This document shows positions 1 to 5,123 of a stretch of 8,675 nucleotides of DNA, piece by piece. A program made the translations under genes and the position numbers. Every line of letters begins with the position of its first letter. The stretch's first letter is position 1. The notes under the pieces were generated by a model. It was not told the DNA's origin. It made no database searches and was given only the letters and a program-made list of their open reading frames with translations. Source of the DNA: an uncultured Phenylobacterium sp. (GTDB lineage Bacteria > Pseudomonadota > Alphaproteobacteria > Caulobacterales > Caulobacteraceae); NCBI GenBank assembly GCA_945952355.1, contig CAMFIW010000080.1, positions 1 to 8,675 of the forward strand, read 5' to 3'.

Positions 1-704
1 ACGTTGGACGGCGCGATACCGGGCAGGATGGCGCCGGAGCGCTCGCGCGATTGGCCGGTGGCGACATATTCGGGGACCAGGCTCTCCATGGCGGTCAGCA
101 CGGCCTCGTAGAGCGCGGAATCCACCACCTGGCCCTGGCCGGTCCGGTCGCGATGGCGGAGCGCGGCCAGCGCGCCCAGGCAGCCATAGGTCGCCGCCAG
201 GGTGTCGCCGATCGAGACGCCCATGCGCGAGGGCGGCCGGTCGGGTTCGCCCACGATATTGCGCCAACCGCCCATGGCCTCGCCGATGCCGCCGAAGCCG
301 GCGCGGTCGGCATAGGGCCCCGTCTGGCCGTAACCCGACATCCGCACGACGATCAGGCCGGGATGGGTTTGGTGCAAGCGCTCGGGGGCCAGGCCCCAAC
401 CTTCCAAGGTCCCCGGCCGGAAATTCTCGATCAGGATGTCGGCGCCCTCGATCAGCCGGCGCGCCAGGTCCTGGCCTTCGGCCTTGCGCAGGTCGATGGA
501 GACGGAGCGCTTGTTGCGGGCGATCACCTCCCACCAGACCGGCGCTCCGCGGCCCCAGGCCCGCATCGGGTCGCCCACGCCCGGCGGTTCGATCTTGATC
601 ACGGTGGCGCCCATGTCGCCCAGCAGCTGACCGCAGAACGGCCCGGCGATAAGCTGTCCCGCCTCGACCACGACCAGACCTTCCAGCGGCCCCGCTGACG
701 CCAC
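1..704 (-). CDS. CaiB/BaiF family (formyl-CoA-transferase-like, class III) CoA-transferase, partial
   Basis: The N-terminal 234 codons of a class III CoA-transferase; the C-terminal part lies beyond the left edge (family members are about 380-430 aa). These cytosolic enzymes move CoA between carboxylic acids. Seen: the family opening LEGLVVVEAGQLIAGPF at residues 7-23, GDMGATVIKIEPP at 29-41, the segment ADILIENFRPG at 88-98, SGYGQTGPY at 123-131 and GQGQVVDSALYEAV at 189-202. In formyl-CoA transferase the catalytic Asp169 sits in the last of these motifs; by my alignment the equivalent here is Glu200, so formyl-CoA or oxalate should not be assumed as substrate. The MCR-type racemase His is also not seen, which argues against an alpha-methylacyl-CoA racemase. 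The start is a GTG at 704, chosen because GGGAGG lies 5 nt upstream; another in-frame GTG at 710 is too close to that site. A promoter lies just upstream. The acid substrate cannot be read from this context. Confidence 0.93.
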   Translation of the reverse strand, partial: MASAGPLEGLVVVEAGQLIAGPFCGQLLGDMGATVIKIEPPGVGDPMRAWGRGAPVWWEVIARNKRSVSIDLRKAEGQDLARRLIEGADILIENFRPGTLEGWGLAPERLHQTHPGLIVVRMSGYGQTGPYADRAGFGGIGEAMGGWRNIVGEPDRPPSRMGVSIGDTLAATYGCLGALAALRHRDRTGQGQVVDSALYEAVLTAMESLVPEYVATGQSRERSGAILPGIAPSN

Positions 705-709
705 GCGCA

Positions 710-715
710 CCTCCC
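710..715 (-). promoter_or_regulatory. Ribosome binding site setting the GTG start of the CoA-transferase
   Basis: The minus strand reads GGGAGG here, followed by five bases and then GTG at 704. It decides between two in-frame GTG codons (710 and 704) in favour of 704, which is also where family homology begins. Confidence 0.6.
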
Positions 716-731
716 AATGCTAGCGCGACGA

Positions 732-759
732 GGGGTAGCGGGCTGACGCATTTTGTCAA
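732..759 (-). promoter_or_regulatory. Candidate housekeeping promoter of the CoA-transferase gene
   Basis: On the minus strand TTGACAA (759-753) is followed by 12 bases and GCTACCCC (739-732). This resembles the Caulobacter housekeeping pattern TTGACGS-N10-14-GCTANAWC: a strong -35, and a -10 with GCTA and the final C but not the A/T positions. Transcription would begin near 725, leaving a 5' leader of about 20 nt that contains the ribosome binding site. The sequence just upstream (about 760-780) is unusually AT-rich for this window, as expected of an upstream promoter region. No start-site data support it. Confidence 0.5.
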
Positions 760-768
760 TTAGATTGA
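756..768. promoter_or_regulatory. Candidate operator palindrome over the -35 of the CoA-transferase promoter
   Basis: The plus strand reads TCAAT-TAG-ATTGA, a perfect 5-bp inverted repeat with a 3-base spacer. It overlaps the first bases of the -35 element, where a bound repressor would block RNA polymerase. The arms are short, so chance is possible, and no regulator gene lies in the window. Confidence 0.3.
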
Positions 769-782
769 TGAAAGATAGCAAT

Positions 783-800
783 GTCCGCGCCTCGCCGGAC
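783..800 (-). terminator. Weak stem-loop just after the outer-membrane protein gene
   Basis: GTCCG (783-787) and CGGAC (796-800) form a 5-bp inverted repeat with an 8-base loop, starting five bases after the TAA of the barrel gene. On the minus strand it is followed by ATTGCTATCTTTC, which is T-rich for this genome but not a real U-tract. It could separate the barrel gene from the CoA-transferase promoter; the short stem makes this a weak call. Confidence 0.2.
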
Positions 801-804
801 CGGC

Positions 805-1776
805 TTACCGCACATAGTTGACCGCGATCACCGGCGCCAAGGAGGTGGTGACGTTTCGACCGCCCGCCACGATCCGCGCGCCCACGATCACGCCGAGATT
901 GGCGTTGAAATTGTACTCGACGGCCGGTGCGACGACGTAGGCGCGGCTCGGGCCCGAATTCCGGCTGAAGGCCGTCCCGCCCACCGTCCCGGAGACGCGC
1001 GTGGCCCAATCCCGCTGGAGCGCCAGGTCCAGAGCCAGGACCCAGTTGCGCGTGGCGCTGTATTCGAAGGCCAGATCGGCGTTGACGCCGTCGCCGGGGC
1101 TCGCGCGGCCCCGGAACCCGCTCGGCGTGCCGTAGACGCTTTCGCCACGCGGTTTTGCGTCGGCGGACACGGTGTAGGACAGGTCCAGCCGCGTACGCAG
1201 GATCCGGCCGTTCGGCGTCCAGAAATAGGTCTGGGAATAGAGTCCGAGCGTCGTCGCATAGGCCCCGCCGCCGAAGCCGTCGCCGGGTCTCCCCTCCAGC
1301 TTGTCGTATCGACCGATCGGCAAAGACTCCTGCAGGACCAAGCCCAGCGCCGGCGCCCAGCTTCCGGGCCTGTAGGCGCGCAAGCGGTACTGAGCCTGCA
1401 CCGTGAGGTCGCCGACGCCGATCGCCGAGCTGTGGCCGCCGTCTGCGGCGCGTCGATAGCCAAAGTGCGGCACGGCTCCGACCGTGACCTCATCGGTGAG
1501 GCCGTAGAGTATGTAGGTCAGCGAGCCCCAGTCGTCGTCATGCGGGACACCGGCGCGATTTCCGTCCCGGTCGATGCGGGCGCGCGGACGGATGTCGAAG
1601 ACATAGGGCTCCACCAACATGTGGCCCCGCGGCAGGGTCGCCGGACTGGGCGCCAGGAGCGGCCCGGTCCACCAGGCGTCGCCCAACGCTTGGCGCGGCG
1701 TCGCCTCCGCCGCAACGGCTCCTGTGGGGATCAGGGCGACAAGCAACAGGGCGCGAAGGCGCGTGCGGCGGTGCAT
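805..1776 (-). CDS. Exported outer-membrane beta-barrel protein (phenol-degradation MetA/transporter-like)
   Basis: A 323-residue protein with a signal peptide: a basic start (RRTRLR), a hydrophobic core at about 9-17 and a signal-peptidase I site near AVAA (20-23). The mature chain has alternating polar and hydrophobic stretches rich in Tyr, Trp and Gly, as in an outer-membrane barrel, and no hydrophobic helix. Family-like motifs are GVGDLTVQAQYRL and LPIGRYDKL, both typical of MetA-type proteins (Phenol_MetA_deg), which are thought to be porins or channels for hydrophobic substrates in some catabolic operons. The C-terminus reads AVNYVR, so it does not end on the usual aromatic residue; Tyr is third from last. 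The ATG is supported by GAGG five bases upstream. It follows the FdhF/YdeP-like gene in the same direction after 126 bases. The substrate is unknown, and the family name does not establish a role in phenol degradation. Confidence 0.8.
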   Translation of the reverse strand: MHRRTRLRALLLVALIPTGAVAAEATPRQALGDAWWTGPLLAPSPATLPRGHMLVEPYVFDIRPRARIDRDGNRAGVPHDDDWGSLTYILYGLTDEVTVGAVPHFGYRRAADGGHSSAIGVGDLTVQAQYRLRAYRPGSWAPALGLVLQESLPIGRYDKLEGRPGDGFGGGAYATTLGLYSQTYFWTPNGRILRTRLDLSYTVSADAKPRGESVYGTPSGFRGRASPGDGVNADLAFEYSATRNWVLALDLALQRDWATRVSGTVGGTAFSRNSGPSRAYVVAPAVEYNFNANLGVIVGARIVAGGRNVTTSLAPVIAVNYVR

Positions 1777-1848
1777 GGAACCTCGCGGGGCGGATGAAGG
1801 CGCCTCGCCAAGCGGGCTCGCGGCGCCGCCGACAGATAGGGGCCGTCC

Positions 1849-1868
1849 ATGGCGCGCCGTAGCGCCAT
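1849..1868 (-). terminator. Stem-loop downstream of the FdhF/YdeP-like gene
   Basis: ATGGCGC (1849-1855) and GCGCCAT (1862-1868) form a perfect 7-bp stem with a 6-base loop, beginning 34 bases after the TGA of the oxidoreductase gene. No U-tract follows on the minus strand, so it is not a standard intrinsic terminator. It may stabilise the 3' end of the fdhD-oxidoreductase transcript or act with Rho. The rest of the gap up to the barrel gene shows no convincing promoter. Confidence 0.3.
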
Positions 1869-1902
1869 TCAGACCGGTCGCCCGGGACCACTTCCCATGG
1901 GG

Positions 1903-4197
1903 TCAGGCCACGACGTGCGCCCTCAGCCGCACCGGGACGGACTTGTAGGCCGGGGTCCCGCTGCGAGCGTCGTGGTCGTCAAGCGACACCAGCACGTTGG
2001 CTTCAGGATAGTAGGCCGCCAGGCAGCCCCGCGGCAGGTCGCGGTCGACGAGGGTGAAACCGCGCACGGCGCGCACGCCGCCGTCGAAGGCAGCCTCCAG
2101 ATCGACCAGATCGCCGGGCTTGAGGCCGCGCGCGGCGATATCGCTGGGATGGGCGAAGATCACGTCACGGCGGCCGAACACGCCGCGATAGCGGTCGTTC
2201 AGCCCATAGATCGTGGTGTTGTACTGGTCGTGACTGCGCAGCGTGGTCAGCAGCATCACCTCGGGATCGCCCCGCCGCACGCCCTCCCCTTCCCCGGTCG
2301 GCGCCAGGAACTGGGCCTTGCCCGACGGCGTGGTCCAAGTGCGATCGGCTGGCGGTACGGGTAGGCGGAACCCGCCGGGCACGCGAATTCTGGCGTTGTA
2401 GTCGGTGAAGGTGGTCGGGAAGACCGCTTCGATCCGGTCGCGGATGCGGTCGTAGTCGGCGGCCAGGCCCAGCCAGTCGACATGATCGCCCGCGCCGAAC
2501 CGCGCATGCCCGATCCCCGCGACGATGGCCGTCTCGGACTTCAGATGCTCGGAAGCCGGCGAATTGAGCCCTCGTGAGGCGTGGACCATCGACATGGAAT
2601 CCTCGACCGTCACGGCCTGGCGTCCGCCGGCCTGGACGTCGATTTCGGTTCGCCCGAGGCAGGGCAGCACCAGGCTCTCGCGGCCGTGCAGCAGGTGGGT
2701 GCGATTGAGCTTGGTGGCGATGTGGACCGTCAACGCGACCTGGCGGATGGCGGCGAAGGTCCGCGTCGGATCGGGAGCCGCGACGGCGAAGTTGCCACCC
2801 AGGGCGACGAAGACCTCGACCTCGCCGCGCTCCATGGCGGCGATGGCCTCGACCACGGTGTGCCCATGATGGCGCGGCGGAGCGAATCCGAAGGTCTTTT
2901 CGATAGCGTCCAGCAGGGCGGCGGGCGGCTTCTCCGCCACCCCGACGGTGCGCGCGCCCTGGACGTTCGAATGGCCTCGCAGCGGACAGATGCCCGCGCC
3001 CGGCCGCCCGATGTTGCCGCGCAGCAGCAGCAGGTTGACCAACTGCTGCACCGTGCTGGTCGCGCCCAGGTGTTGGGTCAGGCCCATGCCGTAGCAGAGG
3101 ATGGCGGCCTTAGCCTCGACATAGTGGCCGGCGATCTCCTCGACCTGCTCGCGTCTGAGCCCCGAGCCTGCTTCGATCTGGCCCCAGTCCAGGCCGTTCA
3201 GGCCCACCGCCAGGGCGTCGAACCCCTCGGTATGCTCTGCGATGAACGTGCGGTCGAGATGGCCCGCGCCGCCGGTGGCGCGGTCGGCGGCGTCCAGGGC
3301 CAGCACCGCCTTCATGATGCCGCGCACGGCCCATCCGTCGCCGCCGATGGTCACCTGGTAATAGCGCGACGCGATCGGCGTTGCCGAAAGGGTCGCCATC
3401 TCCACCGGATCCTGGGGCGAGGCGAAAACCTCGAGCGCCCTCTCCTTAAGCGGATTGAAGGCCAGGATGCGGGCGCCGCGCCGCGCGGCCTCGCGCAGGG
3501 TCGCCATCATCCGCGGGTGATTGGTGCCGGGATTGTGCCCGAAGCAGAAGATCAGGTCGGCGTGATCGAAGTCTTCCAGGCTGACCGAGCCCTTGCCCAT
3601 GCCGATGGAGTCCGGCAGCCCGACGCTGGTTGGCTCGTGGCACATGTTGGAGCAGTCGGGGAAATTGTTGGTCCCCACGCGACGGCCCAGAATCTGGAAC
3701 AGGAACGCTGCCTCGTTGGAGGCCCGGCCGGAGGCGTAGAACTCCACACGATCAGGGTGACTCAGCGTGCTCAGGGCCGCGCCCGCCCGCGCAAAGGCCT
3801 CGTCCCAGCCGATCGGCAGGTAGCGGTCGGTGGCGGCGTCATAGGCCATCGGGTGGGTAAGCCGGCCGAGATCCTCGATCTCGTGGTCGCTCCAGGTCCG
3901 CATCTCGGCGACCGTCTGGGCTCCGATCAGCTCCGGCGTGGCGCGGCGCGAGGTGGATTCCCAGGCCACCGCCTTGGCGCCGTTCTCGCAAAACTCGAAC
4001 GACGAGGTGTGCTTCGGGTCCGGCCAGGCGCATCCGGGACAGTCGAAGCCCTCCGGCTGGTTGGCCGACATCAAGGTGCGGCCGCCCTCCACCACCGTGT
4101 GCTGGTCCGCCAGCGCGCCGGCCACCGCCTTCAACGCCCCCCAGCCACCGGCCGGGCCGTCATAGTCCTTCACACCAGGGATGCGTTTCTTCGCCAT
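1903..4197 (-). CDS. FdhF/YdeP family molybdopterin (bis-MGD) oxidoreductase
   Basis: A 764-residue cytosolic molybdoenzyme with no Tat signal, of the formate-dehydrogenase-H-like YdeP clade (E. coli YdeP is linked to acid resistance; the clade's substrate is not settled). The N-terminus has DCPGCAW (52-58) and FEFCEN (68-72), giving Cys53, Cys56 and Cys70 rather than the usual four-cysteine CX2CX3CXnC site. The molybdenum-site region is NMCHEPTSVGL (184-194): Cys186-His187 match Sec140-His141 of FdhF. Cofactor-binding segments include FGHNPGTNHPR (219-229), GNIGRPGAGICPLRGHSNVQG (in 394-414) and a C-terminal molybdopterin-binding domain from about 640. Gln384 occupies the place of formate-binding Arg333 of FdhF in my alignment, so formate is doubtful as substrate. 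The ATG overlaps the fdhD stop by one base (TGATG), indicating translational coupling. No electron-acceptor subunit is encoded nearby. Confidence 0.93.
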   Translation of the reverse strand: MAKKRIPGVKDYDGPAGGWGALKAVAGALADQHTVVEGGRTLMSANQPEGFDCPGCAWPDPKHTSSFEFCENGAKAVAWESTSRRATPELIGAQTVAEMRTWSDHEIEDLGRLTHPMAYDAATDRYLPIGWDEAFARAGAALSTLSHPDRVEFYASGRASNEAAFLFQILGRRVGTNNFPDCSNMCHEPTSVGLPDSIGMGKGSVSLEDFDHADLIFCFGHNPGTNHPRMMATLREAARRGARILAFNPLKERALEVFASPQDPVEMATLSATPIASRYYQVTIGGDGWAVRGIMKAVLALDAADRATGGAGHLDRTFIAEHTEGFDALAVGLNGLDWGQIEAGSGLRREQVEEIAGHYVEAKAAILCYGMGLTQHLGATSTVQQLVNLLLLRGNIGRPGAGICPLRGHSNVQGARTVGVAEKPPAALLDAIEKTFGFAPPRHHGHTVVEAIAAMERGEVEVFVALGGNFAVAAPDPTRTFAAIRQVALTVHIATKLNRTHLLHGRESLVLPCLGRTEIDVQAGGRQAVTVEDSMSMVHASRGLNSPASEHLKSETAIVAGIGHARFGAGDHVDWLGLAADYDRIRDRIEAVFPTTFTDYNARIRVPGGFRLPVPPADRTWTTPSGKAQFLAPTGEGEGVRRGDPEVMLLTTLRSHDQYNTTIYGLNDRYRGVFGRRDVIFAHPSDIAARGLKPGDLVDLEAAFDGGVRAVRGFTLVDRDLPRGCLAAYYPEANVLVSLDDHDARSGTPAYKSVPVRLRAHVVA

Positions 4198-5003
4198 CAG
4201 GCCACGGCCTCCGCCGTCTCCACGAGTCTGTCCTCGCGGGTGAACACCGTGTGGCCGTCGGCGCGGGCCAGGGCGACCAGTGTCAGGCCCGCTTCCTCCG
4301 CCTTGCCGATCGCGAGATCGGTCGGGGCGGAGATCGCCACCAGCATTGGCGCGCCGATCCGCGCAGCCTTTTCCACCATCTCGAACGAACAGCGGCTCGT
4401 CACCACCAGGAAGCCTTCGGCGGCGGAGAGGCCGGCCCGCGCAAGGGCGCCGGCCAGCTTGTCCAGGGCGTTGTGCCGCCCCACATCCTCACGGACCAGG
4501 ACCAGCCGTCCCTCCGCATCGGACAGGGCCGCGGCGTGGGTGGCGCGCGTGGCGCGGCCCAAAGGCTGGCCGTCCTCCAGAGCCGAGAGAGCGCGCTGGA
4601 TCGCCGAGTGCCGGAACAGGCCACCCTCCGGAACCCTCGGTAACGGGCGCACCGCATCTGCCAAGCGCTGAACCCCGCAGAGCCCGCAGCTCGAGCGTCC
4701 CTCCAGGGTCCGTGGACGGGCCTTGCGGTCGACACCGCGGAGCCTCAGGTCGACCATCAGGCCCCGCGTCTCCCGGGTGACCTCCAGGTCCAGGATGTCC
4801 CCGTAGGCAGCGACGCCCTCGGTGATCGTGAAGCCGAGCGCGAGGTCCTCGACATCCATGGGCGTGGCCATGACCACGGTGTGCGGGCGGCGGTTGAACG
4901 AGATCGCCACCGGCGTCTCGGCGGGGGTCTCGCGCGCGATCGCCTCACGCCCGGAAGCGCGCCACTGGATCGCACCGTGACGACGTGCGGGGGACTGATC
5001 CAT
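4197..5003 (-). CDS. fdhD: FdhD, sulfur carrier/sulfurtransferase for formate-dehydrogenase-type enzymes
   Basis: A 268-residue cytosolic accessory protein. In E. coli, FdhD takes sulfur from IscS and passes it to the bis-MGD cofactor, which is essential for formate dehydrogenase activity. Seen: MDVEDLALGF (49-58), the conserved SSCGLCGV (104-111) with the sulfur-relay cysteines Cys106 and Cys109, REDVGRHNALDKL (171-183), and TSRCSFEMVEKA (202-213) followed by SAPTDLAI. Length is close to E. coli FdhD (277 aa). I chose ATG 5003; an upstream ATG at 5114 would add 37 residues without family character and nearly reach the start of the divergent kinase gene. GTG 5009 is a further option. No ribosome binding site precedes 5003, which fits a leaderless message. 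The stop shares a base with the start of the oxidoreductase gene, its likely client. Confidence 0.93.
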   Translation of the reverse strand: MDQSPARRHGAIQWRASGREAIARETPAETPVAISFNRRPHTVVMATPMDVEDLALGFTITEGVAAYGDILDLEVTRETRGLMVDLRLRGVDRKARPRTLEGRSSCGLCGVQRLADAVRPLPRVPEGGLFRHSAIQRALSALEDGQPLGRATRATHAAALSDAEGRLVLVREDVGRHNALDKLAGALARAGLSAAEGFLVVTSRCSFEMVEKAARIGAPMLVAISAPTDLAIGKAEEAGLTLVALARADGHTVFTREDRLVETAEAVA

Positions 5004-5010
5004 GGCCACG

Positions 5011-5039
5011 AGTCTAGGCCGACGCTTGGGCCGCGCCAA
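5011..5039 (-). promoter_or_regulatory. Candidate promoter of fdhD, giving a nearly leaderless mRNA
   Basis: The minus strand reads TTGGCGC (5039-5033), 14 bases, then CCTAGACT (5018-5011). Compared with TTGACGS-N10-14-GCTANAWC, the -35 has one mismatch and the -10 keeps CTA and the following A. Transcription would start within a few bases of the ATG at 5003, which would explain the missing ribosome binding site. It rests on motif resemblance only. Confidence 0.35.
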
Positions 5040-5065
5040 GGCCGGCGACCACGCGTGACAATCTT

Positions 5066-5076
5066 GGGAGGAGAGG
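5066..5076 (+). promoter_or_regulatory. Strong Shine-Dalgarno-like sequence upstream of the sensor kinase
   Basis: GGGAGGAGAGG is the best ribosome-binding sequence in the divergent gap. It lies about 47 bases before the ATG at 5124 chosen for the kinase, too far to serve it, but 8 bases before an in-frame TTG at 5085. It therefore suggests that the kinase may start at TTG 5085, with 13 extra residues. The ATG itself is preceded only by the weaker GGCGGA. Confidence 0.4.
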
Positions 5077-5123
5077 CCGACCACTTGCTTCCCAGGGTCG
5101 GCGGCGAACGGCATGCTGGCGGA

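Noticed and set aside
781..1797. Plus-strand open frame of 338 codons opposite the barrel gene
   Set aside because: The minus-strand product has a signal peptide, barrel pattern and ribosome binding site; the plus-strand product has none of these.
2581..4671. Plus-strand open frame of 696 codons opposite the molybdoenzyme and part of fdhD
   Set aside because: It is antisense to genes with clear family motifs, spans both of them, and its translation has low-complexity composition with no recognisable motif. Long antisense frames are common at this GC content.
1903..5003. Calling the molybdoenzyme a true formate dehydrogenase (fdhF)
   Set aside because: The Arg333-equivalent is Gln384, the cysteine pattern is atypical, and the overall sequence fits the YdeP clade, so no fdhF symbol was assigned.
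4881..5123. Upstream extension of the kinase frame to an ATG at 4881
   Set aside because: It would overlap the conserved N-terminal part of fdhD on the other strand, and the extra residues look like antisense fdhD. The signal anchor begins right after 5124.
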